The translations under genes and the position numbers were made by a program. A stretch of 64,000 nucleotides of DNA from Punica granatum (taxonomy: Eukaryota > Streptophyta > Magnoliopsida > Myrtales > Lythraceae): the NCBI RefSeq assembly GCF_007655135.1, contig NC_045128.1, positions 17,004,230-17,068,229 of the forward strand, written 5' to 3'. Positions 36,601 through 51,600 of the stretch are shown piece after piece. Position 1 is the stretch's first letter, and every line of letters begins with the position of its first letter. The notes beneath the pieces were generated by a model. It saw only the letters and a list, made by a program, of their open reading frames with translations, was not told the origin of the DNA and did no database searches.

Positions 36601-39600
36601 CGTTCCTGAGAAGGTGCACGCCAATTAAAGTGCATTGCGGAAATAAAAGGTGCACTGCGTTCCTGAGAAGGTGCACGCCAATTAAAGTGCATTGCGGAAA
36701 TAAAGGTGCACTGCGTTCCTGAGAAGGTGCACGCCAATTAAAGTGCATTGCGGAAATAAAAGGTGCACTGCGTTCCTGAGAAGGTGCACGCCAATTAAAG
36801 TGCATTGCGGAAATAAAGGTGCACTGCGTTCCTGAGAAGGTGCACGCCAATTAAAGTGCATTGCGGAAATAAAGGTGCACTGCGTTCCTGAGAAGGTGCA
36901 CGCCAATTAAAGTGCATTGCGGAAATAAAGGTGCACTGCGTTCCTGAGAAGGTGCACGCCAATTAAAGTGCATTGCGGAAATAAAGGTGCACTGCGTTCC
37001 TGAGAAGGTGCACGCCAATTAAAGTGCATTGCGGAAATAAAGGTGCACTGCGTTCCTGAGAAGGTGCACGCCAATTAAAGTGCATTGCGGAAATAAAGGT
37101 GCACTGCGTTCCTGAGAAGGTGCACGCCAATTAAAGTGCATTGCGGAAATAAAAGGTGCACTGCGTTCCTGAGAAGGTGCACGCCAATTAAAGTGCATTG
37201 CGGAAATAAAGGTGCACTGCGTTCCTGAGAAGGTGCACGCCAATTAAAGTGCATTGCGGAAATAAAGGTGCACTGCGTTCCTGAGAAGGTGCACGCCAAT
37301 TAAAGTGCATTGCGGAAATAAAAGGTGCACTGCGTTCCTGAGAAGGTGCACGCCAATTAAAGTGCATTGCGGAAATAAAGGTGCACTGCGTTCCTGAGAA
37401 GGTGCACGCCAATTAAAGTGCATTGCGGAAATAAAGGTGCACTGCGTTCCTGAGAAGGTGCACGCCAATTAAAGTGCATTGCGGAAAATAAAGGTGCACT
37501 GCGTTCCTGAGAAGGTGCACGCCAATTAAAGTGCATTGCGGAAATAAAGGTGCACTGCGTTCCTGAGAAGGTGCACGCCAATTAAAGTGCATTGCGGAAA
37601 TAAAGGTGCACTGCGTTCCTGAGAAGGTGCACGCCAATTAAAGTGCATTGCGGAAATAAAAGGTGCACTGCGTTCCTGAGAAGGTGCACGCCAATTAAAG
37701 TGCATTGCGGAAATAAAAGGTGCACTGCGTTCCTGAGAAGGTGCACGCCAATTAAAGTGCATTGCGGAAATAAAAGGTGCACTGCGTTCCTGAGAAGGTG
37801 CACGCCAATTAAAGTGCATTGCGGAAATAAAAGGTGCACTGCGTTCCTGAGAAGGTGCACGCCAATTAAAGTGCATTGCGGAAATAAAGGTGCACTGCGT
37901 TCCTGAGAAGGTGCACGCCAATTAAAGTGCATTGCGGAAATAAAAGGTGCACTGCGTTCCTGAGAAGGTGCACGCCAATTAAAGTGCATTGCGGAAATAA
38001 AGGTGCACTGCGTTCCTGAGAAGGTGCACGCCAATTAAAGTGCATTGCGGAAATAAAGGTGCACTGCGTTCCTGAGAAGGTGCACGCCAATTAAAGTGCA
38101 TTGCGGAAATAAAGGTGCACTGCGTTCCTGAGAAGGTGCACGCCAATTAAAGTGCATTGCGGAAATAAAGGTGCACTGCGTTCCTGAGAAGGTGCACGCC
38201 AATTAAAGTGCATTGCGGAAATAAAGGTGCACTGCGTTCCTGAGAAGGTGCACGCCAATTAAAGTGCATTGCGGAAATAAAAGGTGCACTGCGTTCCTGA
38301 GAAGGTGCACGCCAATTAAAGTGCATTGCGGAAATAAAAGGTGCACTGCGTTCCTGAGAAGGTGCACGCCAATTAAAGTGCATTGCGGAAATAAAAGGTG
38401 CACTGCGTTCCTGAGAAGGTGCACGCCAATTAAAGTGCATTGCGGAAATAAAAGGTGCACTGCGTTCCTGAGAAGGTGCACGCCAATTAAAGTGCATTGC
38501 GGAAATAAAGGTGCACTGCGTTCCTGAGAAGGTGCACGCCAATTAAAGTGCATTGCGGAAATAAAGGTGCACTGCGTTCCTGAGAAGGTGCACGCCAATT
38601 AAAGTGCATTGCGGAAATAAAGGTGCACTGCGTTCCTGAGAAGGTGCACGCCAATTAGAGTGCATTGCGGAAATAAAGGTGCACTGCGTTCCTGAGAAGG
38701 TGCACGCCAATTAAAGTGCATTGCGGAAATAAAGGTGCACTGCGTTCCTGAGAAGGTGCACGCCAATTAAAGTGCATTGCGGAAATAAAGGTGCACTGCG
38801 TTCCTGAGAAGGTGCACGCCAATTAAAGTGCATTGCGGAAATAAAGGTGCACTGCGTTCCTGAGAAGGTGCACGCCAATTAAAGTGCATTGCGGAAATAA
38901 AAGGTGCACTGCGTTCCTGAGAAGGTGCACGCCAATTAAAGTGCATTGCGGAAATAAAGGTGCACTGCGTTCCTGAGAAGGTGCACGCCAATTAAAGTGC
39001 ATTGCGGAAATAAAGGTGCACTGCGTTCCTGAGAAGGTGCACGCCAATTAAAGTGCATTGCGGAAATAAAAGGTGCACTGCGTTCCTGAGAAGGTGCACG
39101 CCAATTAAAGTGCATTGCGGAAATAAAAGGTGCACTGCGTTCCTGAGAAGGTGCACGCCAATTAAAGTGCATTGCGGAAATAAAGGTGCACTGCGTTCCT
39201 GAGAAGGTGCACGCCAATTAAAGTGCATTGCGGAAATAAAAGGTGCACTGCGTTCCTGAGAAGGTGCACGCCAATTAAAGTGCATTGCGGAAATAAAGGT
39301 GCACTGCGTTCCTGAGAAGGTGCACGCCAATTAAAGTGCATTGCGGAAATAAAGGTGCACTGCGTTCCTGAGAAGGTGCACGCCAATTAAAGTGCATTGC
39401 GGAAATAAAAGGTGCACTGCGTTCCTGAGAAGGTGCACGCCAATTAAAGTGCATTGCGGAAATAAAGGTGCACTGCGTTCCTGAGAAGGTGCACGCCAAT
39501 TAAAGTGCAATGCGGAAAATAAAGGTGCACTGCGTTCCTGAGAAGGTGCACGCCAATTAAAGTGCATTGCGGAAATAAAGGTGCACTGCGTTCCTGAGAA

Positions 39601-42600
39601 GGTGCACGCCAATTAAAGTGCATTGCGGAAATAAAAGGTGCACTGCGTTCCTGAGAAGGTGCACGCCAATTAAAGTGCATTGCGGAAATAAAAGGTGCAC
39701 TGCGTTCCTGAGAAGGTGCACGCCAATTAAAGTGCATTGCGGAAATAAAGGTGCACTGCGTTCCTGAGAAGGTGCACGCCAATTAAAGTGCATTGCGGAA
39801 ATAAAGGTGCACTGCGTTCCTGAGAAGGTGCACGCCAATTAAAGTGCATTGCGGAAATAAAGGTGCACTGCGTTCCTGAGAAGGTGCACGCCAATTAAAG
39901 TGCATTGCGGAAATAAAAGGTGCACTGCGTTCCTGAGAAGGTGCACGCCAATTAAAGTGCATTGCGGAAATAAAAGGTGCACTGCGTTCCTGAGAAGGTG
40001 CACGCCAATTAAAGTGCATTGCGGAAATAAAAGGTGCACTGCGTTCCTGAGAAGGTGCACGCCAATTAAAGTGCATTGCGGAAATAAAGGTGCACTGCGT
40101 TCCTGAGAAGGTGCACGCCAATTAAAGTGCATTGCGGAAATAAAAGGTGCACTGCGTTCCTGAGAAGGTGCACGCCAATTAAAGTGCATTGCGGAAATAA
40201 AGGTGCACTGCGTTCCTGAGAAGGTGCACGCCAATTAAAGTGCATTGCGGAAATAAAGGTGCACTGCGTTCCTGAGAAGGTGCACGCCAATTAAAGTGCA
40301 TTGCGGAAATAAAGGTGCACTGCGTTCCTGAGAAGGTGCACGCCAATTAAAGTGCATTGCGGAAATAAAGGTGCACTGCGTTCCTGAGAAGGTGCACGCC
40401 AATTAAAGTGCATTGCGGAAATAAAGGTGCACTGCGTTCCTGAGAAGGTGCACGCCAATTAAAGTGCATTGCGGAAATAAAAGGTGCACTGCGTTCCTGA
40501 GAAGGTGCACGCCAATTAAAGTGCATTGCGGAAATAAAAGGTGCACTGCGTTCCTGAGAAGGTGCACGCCAATTAAAGTGCATTGCGGAAATAAAGGTGC
40601 ACTGCGTTCCTGAGAAGGTGCACGCCAATTAAAGTGCATTGCGGAAATAAAGGTGCACTGCGTTCCTGAGAAGGTGCACGCCAATTAAAGTGCATTGCGG
40701 AAATAAAAGGTGCACTGCGTTCCTGAGAAGGTGCACGCCAATTAAAGTGCATTGCGGAAATAAAAGGTGCACTGCGTTCCTGAGAAGGTGCACGCCAATT
40801 AAAGTGCATTGCGGAAATAAAGGTGCACTGCGTTCCTGAGAAGGTGCACGCCAATTAAAGTGCATTGCGGAAATAAAAGGTGCACTGCGTTCCTGAGAAG
40901 GTGCACGCCAATTAAAGTGCATTGCGGAAATAAAGGTGCACTGCGTTCCTGAGAAGGTGCACGCCAATTAAAGTGCATTGCGGAAATAAAAGGTGCACTG
41001 CGTTCCTGAGAAGGTGCACGCCAATTAAAGTGCATTGCGGAAATAAAGGTGCACTGCGTTCCTGAGAAGGTGCACGCCAATTAAAGTGCATTGCGGAAAT
41101 AAAGGTGCACTGCGTTCCTGAGAAGGTGCACGCCAATTAAAGTGCATTGCGGAAATAAAAGGTGCACTGCGTTCCTGAGAAGGTGCACGCCAATTAAAGT
41201 GCATTGCGGAAATAAAAGGTGCACTGCGTTCCTGAGAAGGTGCACGCCAATTAAAGTGCATTGCGGAAATAAAAGGTGCACTGCGTTCCTGAGAAGGTGC
41301 ACGCCAATTAAAGTGCATTGCGGAAATAAAGGTGCACTGCGTTCCTGAGAAGGTGCACGCCAATTAAAGTGCATTGCGGAAATAAAAGGTGCACTGCGTT
41401 CCTGAGAAGGTGCACGCCAATTAAAGTGCATTGCGGAAATAAAGGTGCACTGCGTTCCTGAGAAGGTGCACGCCAATTAAAGTGCATTGCGGAAATAAAG
41501 GTGCACTGCGTTCCTGAGAAGGTGCACGCCAATTAAAGTGCATTGCGGAAATAAAGGTGCACTGCGTTCCTGAGAAGGTGCACGCCAATTAAAGTGCATT
41601 GCGGAAATAAAGGTGCACTGCGTTCCTGAGAAGGTGCACGCCAATTAAAGTGCATTGCGGAAATAAAGGTGCACTGCGTTCCTGAGAAGGTGCACGCCAA
41701 TTAAGTGCATTGCGGAAATAAAGGTGCACTGCGTTCCTGAGAAGGTGCACGCCAATTAAAGTGCATTGCGGAAATAAAGGTGCACTGCGTTCCTGAGAAG
41801 GTGCACGCCAATTAAAGTGCATTGCGGAAATAAAAGGTGCACTGCGTTCCTGAGAAGGTGCACGCCAATTAAAGTGCATTGCGGAAATAAAGGTGCACTG
41901 CGTTCCTGAGAAGGTGCACGCCAATTAAAGTGCATTGCGGAAATAAAGGTGCACTGCGTTCCTGAGAAGGTGCACGCCAATTAAAGTGCATTGCGGAAAT
42001 AAAAGGTGCACTGCGTTCCTGAGAAGGTGCACGCCAATTAAAGTGCATTGCGGAAATAAAGGTGCACTGCGTTCCTGAGAAGGTGCACGCCAATTAAAGT
42101 GCATTGCGGAAATAAAAGGTGCACTGCGTTCCTGAGAAGGTGCACGCCAATTAAAGTGCATTGCGGAAAAATAAAGGTGCACTGCGTTCCTGAGAAGGTG
42201 CACGCCAATTAAAGTGCATTGCGGAAATAAAAGGTGCACTGCGTTCCTGAGAAGGTGCACGCCAATTAAAGTGCATTGCGGAAAAATGGAAATAAAGGTG
42301 CACTGCGTTCCTGAGAAGGTGCACGCCAATTAAGTGCATTGCGGAAATAAAGGTGCACTGCGTTCCTGAGAAGGTGCACGCCAATTAAAGTGCATTGCGG
42401 AAATAAAGGTGCACTGCGTTCCTGAGAAGGTGCACGCCAATTAGAGTGCATTGCGGAAATAAAGGTGCACTGCGTTCCTGAGAAGGTGCACGCCAATTAA
42501 AGTGCATTGCGGAAATAAAGGTGCACTGCGTTCCTGAGAAGGTGCACGCCAATTAAAGTGCATTGCGGAAATAAAAGGTGCACTGCGTTCCTGAGAAGGT

Positions 42601-45600
42601 GCACGCCAATTAAAGTGCATTGCGGAAAAAAAGGTGCACTGCGTTCCTGAGAAGGTGCACGCCAATTAAAGTGCATTGCGGAAATAAAAGGTGCACTGCG
42701 TTCCTGAGAAGGTGCACGCCAATTAAAGTGCATTGCGGAAATAAAGGTGCACTGCGTTCCTGAGAAGGTGCACGCCAATTAAAGTGCATTGCGGAAATAA
42801 AAGGTGCACTGCGTTCCTGAGAAGGTGCACGCCAATTAAAGTGCATTGCGGAAATAAAAGGTGCACTGCGTTCCTGAGAAGGTGCACGCCAATTAAGTGC
42901 ATTGCGGAAATAAAGGTGCACTGCGTTCCTGAGAAGGTGCACGCCAATTAAAGCATTGCGGCGGAAATAAAGGTGCACTGCGTTCCTGAGAAGGTGCACG
43001 CCAATTAAAGTGCATTGCGGAAATAAAAGGTGCACTGCGTTCCTGAGAAGGTGCACGCCAATTAAAGTGCATTGCGGAAATAAAAGGTGCACTGCGTTCC
43101 TGAGAAGGTGCACGCCAATTAAAGTGCATTGCGGAAATAAAGGTGCACTGCGTTCCTGAGAAGGTGCACGCCAATTAAAGTGCATTGCGGAAATAAAAGG
43201 TGCACTGCGTTCCTGAGAAGGTGCACGCCAATTAAAGTGCATTGCGGAAATAAAGGTGCACTGCGTTCCTGAGAAGGTGCACGCCAATTAAAGTGCATTG
43301 CGGAAATAAAAGGTGCACTGCGTTCCTGAGAAGGTGCACGCCAATTAAGTGCATTGCGGAAATAAAAGGTGCACTGCGTTCCTGAGAAGGTGCACGCCAA
43401 TTAAAGTGCATTGCGGAAATAAAAGGTGCACTGCGTTCCTGAGAAGGTGCACGCCAATTAAAGTGCATTGCGGAAATAAAAGGTGCACTGCGTTCCTGAG
43501 AAGGTGCACGCCAATTAAAGTGCATTGCGGAAATAAAAGGTGCACTGCGTTCCTGAGAAGGTGCACGCCAATTAAAGTGCATTGCGGAAATAAAGGTGCA
43601 CTGCGTTCCTGAGAAGGTGCACGCCAATTAAAGTGCATTGCGGAAATAAAGGTGCACTGCGTTCCTGAGAAGGTGCACGCCAATTAAAGTGCATTGCGGA
43701 AATAAAAGGTGCACTGCGTTCCTGAGAAGGTGCACGCCAATTAAAGTGCATTGCGGAAATAAAAGGTGCACTGCGTTCCTGAGAAGGTGCACGCCAATTA
43801 AAGTGCATTGCGGAAATAAAAGGTGCACTGCGTTCCTGAGAAGGTGCACGCCAATTAAAGTGCATTGCCCAAAAAAGGTGCACTGCGTTCCTGAGAAGGT
43901 GCACGCCAATTAAAGTGCATTGCGGAAATAAAGGTGCACTGCGTTCCTGAGAAGGTGCACGCCAATTAAAGTGCATTGCGGAAATAAAAGGTGCACTGCG
44001 TTCCTGAGAAGGTGCACGCCAATTAGAGTGCATTGCGGAAATAATGGTGCACTGCGTTCCTGAGAAGGTGCACGCCAATTACAGTGCATTGCGGAAATAA
44101 AGGTGCACTGCGTTCCTGAGAAGGTGCACGCCAATTAAAGTGCATTGCGGAAATAAAAGGTGCACTGCGTTCCTGAGAAGGTGCACGCCAATTAAAGTGC
44201 ATTGCGGAAATAAAGGTGCACTGCGTTCCTGAGAAGGTGCACGCCAATTAAAGTGCATTGCGGAAATAAAAGGTGCACTGCGTTCCTGAGAAGGTGCACG
44301 CCAATTAAAGTGCATTGCGGAAATAAAGGTGCACTGCGTTCCTGAGAAGGTGCACGCCAATTAAAGTGCATTGCGGAAATAAAGGTGCACTGCGTTCCTG
44401 AGAAGGTGCACGCCAATTAAAGTGCATTGCGGAAATAAAGGTGCACTGCGTTCCTGAGAAGGTGCACGCCAATTAAAGTGCATTGCGGAAATAAAGGTGC
44501 ACTGCGTTCCTGAGAAGGTGCACGCCAATTAAAGTGCATTGCGGAAATAAAAGGTGCACTGCGTTCCTGAGAAGGTGCACGCCAATTAAAGTGCATTGCG
44601 GAAATAAAAGGTGCACTGCGTTCCTGAGAAGGTGCACGCCAATTAAAGTGCATTGCGGAAATAAAAGGTGCACTGCGTTCCTGAGAAGGTGCACGCCAAT
44701 TAAAGTGCATTGCGGAAATAAAGGTGCACTGCGTTCCTGAGAAGGTGCACGCCAATTAAAGTGCATTGCGGAAATAAAAGGTGCACTGCGTTCCTGAGAA
44801 GGTGCACGCCAATTAAAGTGCATTGCGGAAATAAAGGTGCACTGCGTTCCTGAGAAGGTGCACGCCAATTATAGTGCATTGCGGAAATAAAGGTGCACTG
44901 CGTTCCTGAGAAGGTGCACGCCAATTAAAGTGCATTGCGGAAATAAAGGTGCACTGCGTTCCTGAGAAGGTGCACGCCAATTAAAGTGCATTGCGGAAAT
45001 AAAGGTGCACTGCGTTCCTGAGAAGGTGCACGCCAATTAAAGTGCATTGCGGAAATAAAAGGTGCACTGCGTTCCTGAGAAGGTGCACGCCAATTAAAGT
45101 GCATTGCGGAAATAAAAGGTGCACTGCGTTCCTGAGAAGGTGCACGCCAATTAAAGTGCATTGCGGAAATAAAAGGTGCACTGCGTTCCTGAGAAGGTGC
45201 ACGCCAATTAAAGTGCATTGCGGAAATAAAGGTGCACTGCGTTCCTGAGAAGGTGCACGCCAATTAAAGTGCATTGCGGAAATAAAGGTGCACTGCGTTC
45301 CTGAGAAGGTGCACGCCAATTAAAGTGCATTGCGGAAAAAAAAGGTGCACTGCGTTCCTGAGAAGGTGCACGCCAATTAAAGTGCATTGCGGAAATAAAG
45401 GTGCACTGCGTTCCTGAGAAGGTGCACGCCAATTAAAGTGCATTGCCCAAAAAAGGTGCACTGCGTTCCTGAGAAGGTGCACGCCAATTAAAGTGCATTG
45501 CGGAAATAAAAGGTGCACTGCGTTCCTGAGAAGGTGCACGCCAATTAAAGTGCATTGCGGAAATAAAAGGTGCACTGCGTTCCTGAGAAGGTGCACGCCA

Positions 45601-48600
45601 ATTAAAGTGCATTGCGGAAATAAAGGTGCACTGCGTTCCTGAGAAGGTGCACGCCAATTAAAGTGCATTGCGGAAATAAAAGGTGCACTGCGTTCCTGAG
45701 AAGGTGCACGCCAATTAAAGTGCATTGCGGAAATAAAGGTGCACTGCGTTCCTGAGAAGGTGCACGCCAATTAAAGTGCATTGCGGAAATAAAGGTGCAC
45801 TGCGTTCCTGAGAAGGTGCACGCCAATTAAAGTGCATTGCGGAAATAAAGGTGCACTGCGTTCCTGAGAAGGTGCACGCCAATTAGAGTGCATTGCGGAA
45901 ATAAAGGTGCACTGCGTTCCTGAGAAGGTGCACGCCAATTAAAGTGCATTGCGGAAATAAAAGGTGCACTGCGTTCCTGAGAAGGTGCACGCCAATTAAA
46001 GTGCATTGCGGAAATAAAAGTGCACTGCGTTCCTGAGAAGGTGCACGCCAATTAAAGTGCATTGCGGAAATAAAGGTGCACTGCGTTCCTGAGAAGGTGC
46101 ACGCCAATTAAAGTGCATTGCGGAAATAAAAGGTGCACTGCGTTCCTGAGAAGGTGCACGCCAATTAAAGTGCATTGCGGAAATAAAAGGTGCACTGCGT
46201 TCCTGAGAAGGTGCACGCAATTAAAGTGCATTGCGGAAATAAAGGTGCACTGCGTTCCTGAGAAGGTGCACGCCAATTAAAGTGCATTGCGGAAATAAAG
46301 GTGCACTGCGTTCCTGAGAAGGTGCACGCCAATTAAAGTGCATTGCGGCGGAAAAAAAGGTGCACTGCGTTCCTGAGAAGGTGCACGCCAATTAAAGTGC
46401 ATTGCGGAAATAAAAGGTGCACTGCGTTCCTGAGAAGGTGCACGCCAATTAAAGTGCATTGCGGAAATAAAAGGTGCACTGCGTTCCTGAGAAGGTGCAC
46501 GCCAATTAAAGTGCATTGCGGAAATAAAAGGTGCACTGCGTTCCTGAGAAGGTGCACGCCAATTAAAGTGCATTGCGGAAATAAAAGGTGCACTGCGTTC
46601 CTGAGAAGGTGCACGCCAATTAAAGTGCATTGCGGAAATAAAAGGTGCACTGCGTTCCTGAGAAGGTGCACGCCTTAAAGTGCATTGCGGAAATAAAAGG
46701 TGCACTGCGTTCCTGAGAAGGTGCACGCCAATTAAAGTGCATTGCGGAAATAAGGTGCACTGCGTTCCTGAGAAGGTGCNNNNNNNNNNNNNNNNNNNNN
46801 NNNNNNNNNNNNNNNNNNNNNNNNNNNNNNNNNNNNNNNNNNNNNNNNNNNNNNNNNNNNNNNNNNNNNNNNNNNNNNNAAGGTGCACGCCAATTAAAGT
46901 GCATTGCGGAAATAAAAGGTGCACTGCGTTCCTGAGAAGGTGCACGCCAATTAAAGTGCATTGCGGAAATAAAAGGTGCACTGCGTTCCTGAGAAGGTGC
47001 ACGCCAATTAAAGTGCATTGCGGAAATAAAGGTGCACTGCGTTCCTGAGAAGGTGCACGCCAATTAAAGTGCATTGCGGAAATAAAGGTGCACTGCGTTC
47101 CTGAGAAGGTGCACGCCAATTAAAGTGCATTGCGGAAATAAAAGGTGCACTGCGTTCCTGAGAAGGTGCACGCCAATTAAAGTGCATTGCGGAAATAAAA
47201 GGTGCACTGCGTTCCTGAGAAGGTGCACGCCAATTAAAGTGCATTGCGGAAATAAAAGGTGCACTGCGTTCCTGAGAAGGTGCACGCCAATTAAAGTGCA
47301 TTGCGGAAATAAAGGTGCACTGCGTTCCTGAGAAGGTGCACGCCAATTAAAGTGCATTGCGGAAAAAAAGGTGCACTGCGTTCCTGAGAAGGTGCACGCC
47401 AATTAAAGTGCATTGCGGAAATAAAAGGTGCACTGCGTTCCTGAGAAGGTGCACGCCAAATTAAAGTGCATTGCGGAAATAAAAGGTGCACTGCGTTCCT
47501 GAGAAGGTGCACGCCAATTAAAGTGCATTGCGGAAATAAAAGGTGCACTGCGTTCCTGAGAAGGTGCACGCCAATTAAGTGCATTGCGGAAATAAAGGTG
47601 CACTGCGTTCCTGAGAAGGTGCACGCCAATTAAAGTGCATTGCGGAAATAAAAGGTGCACTGCGTTCCTGAGAAGGTGCACGCCAATTAAAGTGCATTGC
47701 GGAAATAAAAGGTGCACTGCGTTCCTGAGAAGGTGCACGCCAATTAAAGTGCATTGCGGAAATAAAAGGTGCACTGCGTTCCTGAGAAGGTGCACTGCGT
47801 TCCTGAGAAGGTGCACGCCAATTAGAGTGCATTGCGGAAATAAAAGGTGCACTGCGTTCCTGAGAAGGTGCACGCCAATTAAAGTGCATTGCGGAAATAA
47901 AAGGTGCACTGCGTTCCTGAGAAGGTGCACGCCAATTAGAGTGCATTGCGGAAATAAAGGTGCACTGCGTTCCTGAGAAGGTGCACGCCAATTAAAGTGC
48001 ATTGCGGAAATAAAGGTGCACTGCGTTCCTGAGAAGGTGCACGCCAATTAAAGTGCATTGCGGAAATAAAAGGTGCACTGCGTTCCTGAGAAGGTGCACG
48101 CCAATTAAAGTGCATTGCGGAAATAAAGGTGCACTGCGTTCCTGAGAAGGTGCACGCCAATTAAAGTGCATTGCGGAAAAAAAGGTGCACTGCGTTCCTG
48201 AGAAGGTGCACGCCAATTAAAGTGCATTGCGGAAATAAAGGTGCACTGCGTTCCTGAGAAGGTGCACGCCAATTAAAGTGCATTGCGGAAATAAAAGGTG
48301 CACTGCGTTCCTGAGAAGGTGCACGCCAATTAAAGTGCATTGCGGAAATAAAGGTGCACTGCGTTCCTGAGAAGGTGCACGCCAATAAGAGTGCATTGCG
48401 GAAATAAAGGTGCACTGCGTTCCTGAGAAGGTGCACGCCAATTAAAGTGCATTGCGGAAATAAAGGTGCACTGCGTTCCTGAGAAGGTGCACGCCAATTA
48501 AAGTGCATTGCGGAAATAAAAGGTGCACTGCGTTCCTGAGAAGGTGCACGCCAATTAAAGTGCATTGCGGAAATAAAGGTGCACTGCGTTCCTGAGAAGG

Positions 48601-51600
48601 TGCACGCCAATTAAAGTGCATTGCGGAAATAAAAGGTGCACTGCGTTCCTGAGAAGGTGCACGCCAATTAAAGTGCATTGCGGAAATAAAGGTGCACTGC
48701 GTTCCTGAGAAGGTGCACGCCAATTAGAGTGCATTGCGGAAATAAAAGTGCACTGCGTTCATGAGAAGGTGCACACCAATTACCGTGCATTGCGGAAATA
48801 AAGGTGCACTGCGTTCCTGAGAAGGTGCACGCCAATTAAAGTGCATTGCGGAAATAAAGGTGCACTGAGTTCCTGAGAAGGTGCACGCCAATTAGAGTGC
48901 ATTGCGGAAATAATGGTGCACTGCGTTCCTGAGAAGGTGCACGCCAATTAAAGTGCATTGCGGAAATAAAGGTGCAATGCGTTCCTGAGAAGGTGCACGC
49001 CAATTAAAGTGCATTGCGGAAATAAAGGTGCACTGCGTTCCTGAGAAGGTGCACGCCAATTAAAGTGCATTGCGGAAATAAAGGTGCACTGCGTTCCTGA
49101 GAAGGTGCACGCCAATTAAAGTGCATTGCGGAAAAAAAAGGTGCACTGCGTTCCTGAGAAGGTGCACGCCAATTAAAGTGCATTGCGGAAATAAAAGGTG
49201 CACTGCGTTCCTGAGAAGGTGCACGCCAATTAAAGTGCATTGCGGAAATAAAAGGTGCACTGCGTTCCTGAGAAGGTGCACGCCAATTAAAGTGCATTGC
49301 GGAAATAAAAGGTGCACTGCGTTCCTGAGAAGGTGCACGCCAATTAAAGTGCATTGCGGAAAAAGGTGCACTGCGTTCCTGAGAAGGTGGCCAAAACAGA
49401 TGTGCACGGAAATAAAGGTGCACTGCGTTCCTGAGAAGGTGCACGCCAATTAAAGTGCATTGCGGAAATAAAGGTGCACTGCGTTCCTGAGAAGGTGCAC
49501 GCCAATTAAAGTGCATTGCGGAAATAAAAGGTGCACTGCGTTCCTGAGAAGGTGCACGCCAATTAAAGTGCATTGCGGAAATAAAGGTGCACTGCGTTCC
49601 TGAGAAGGTGCACGCCAATTAAAGTGCATTGCGGAAATAAAAGGTGCACTGCGTTCCTGAGAAGGTGCACGCCAATTAAAGTGCATTGCGGAAATAAAGG
49701 TGCACTGCGTTCCTGAGAAGGTGCACGCCAATTAAAGTGCATTGCGGAAATAAAGGTGCACTGCGTTCCTGAGAAGGTGCACGCCAATTCAAGTGCATTG
49801 CGGAATAAAAGGTGCACTGCGTTCCTGAGAAGGTGCACGCCAATTAAAGTGCATTGCGGAAATAAAGGTGCACTGCGTTCCTGAGAAGGTGCACGCCAAT
49901 TAAAGTGCATTGCGGAAATAAAAGGTGCACTGCGTTCCTGAGAAGGTGCACGCCAATTAAAGTGCATTGCGGAAATAAAAGGTGCACTGCGTTCCTGAGA
50001 AGGTGCACGCCAATTAAAGTGCATTGCGGAAATAAAAGGTGCACTGCGTTCCTGAGAAGGTGCACGCCAATTAAAGTGCATTGCGGAAATAAAAGGTGCA
50101 CTGCGTTCCTGAGAAGGTGCACGCCAATTAAAGTGCATTGCGGAAATAAAGGTGCACTGCGTTCCTGAGAAGGTGCACGCCAATTAAAGTGCATTGCGGA
50201 AATAAAAGGTGCACTGCGTTCCTGAGAAGGTGCACGCCAATTAGAGTGCATTGCGGAAATAAAGGTGCACTGCGTTCCTGAGAAGGTGCACGCCAATTAG
50301 AGTGCATTGCGGAAATAAAAGTGCACTGCGTTCATGAGAAGGTGCACCCCAATTACCGTGCATTGCGGAAATAAAGGTGCACTGCGTTCCTGAGAAGGTG
50401 CACGCCAATTAAAGTGCATTGCGGAAATAAAAGTGCACTGCGTTCCTGAGAAGGTGCACGCCAATTAAAGTGCATTGCGGAAATAAAAGGTGCACTGCGT
50501 TCCTGAGAAGGTGCACGCCAATTAAAGTGCATTGCGGAAATAAAGGTGCACTGCGTTCCTGAGAAGGTGCACGCCAATTAAAGTGCATTGCGGAAATAAA
50601 AGGTGCACTGCGTTCCTGAGAAGGTGCACGCCAATTAAAGTGCATTGCGGAAATAAAAGGTGCACTGCGTTCCTGAGAAGGTGCACGCCAATTAAAGTGC
50701 ATTGCGGAAATAAAAGGTGCACTGCGTTCCTGAGAAGGTGCACGCCAATTAAAGTGCATTGCGGAAATAAAGGTGCACTGCGTTCCTGAGAAGGTGCACG
50801 CCAATTAAAGTGCATTGCGGAAATAAAGGTGCACTGCGTTCCTGAGAAGGTGCACGCCAATTAAAGTGCATTGCGGAAATAAAAGGTGCACTGCGTTCCT
50901 GAGAAGGTGCACGCCAATTAAAGTGCATTGCGGAAATAAAGGTGCACTGCGTTCCTGAGAAGGTGCACGCCAATTAAAGTGCATTGCGGAAATAAAAGGT
51001 GCACTGCGTTCCTGAGAAGGTGCACGCCAATTAAAGTGCATTGCGGAAATAAAAGGTGCACTGCGTTCCTGAGAAGGTGCACGCCAATTAAAGTGCATTG
51101 CGGAAATAAAGGTGCACTGCGTTCCTGAGAAGGTGCACGCCAATTAAAGTGCATTGCGGAAATAAAAGGTGCACCGCTTTCCTGAGAAGGTGCACGCCAA
51201 TTAGAGTGCATTGCGGAAATAATGGTGCACTGCGTTCCTGAGAAGGTGCACGCCAATTACAGTGCATTGCGGAAATAAAAGGTGCACTGCGTTCCTGAGA
51301 AGGTGCACGCCAATTAAAGTGCATTGCGGAAATAAAGGTGCACTGCGTTCCTGAGAAGGTGCACGCCAATTAAAGTGCATTGCGGAAATAAAGGTGCACT
51401 GCGTTCCTGAGAAGGTGCACGCCAATTAAAGTGCATTGCGGAAATAAAAGGTGCACTGCGTTCCTGAGAAGGTGCACGCCAATTAAAGTGCATTGCGGAA
51501 ATAAAAGGTGCACTGCGTTCCTGAGAAGGTGCACGCCAATTAAAGTGCATTGCGGAAATAAAGGTGCACTGCGTTCCTGAGAAGGTGCACGCCAATTAAA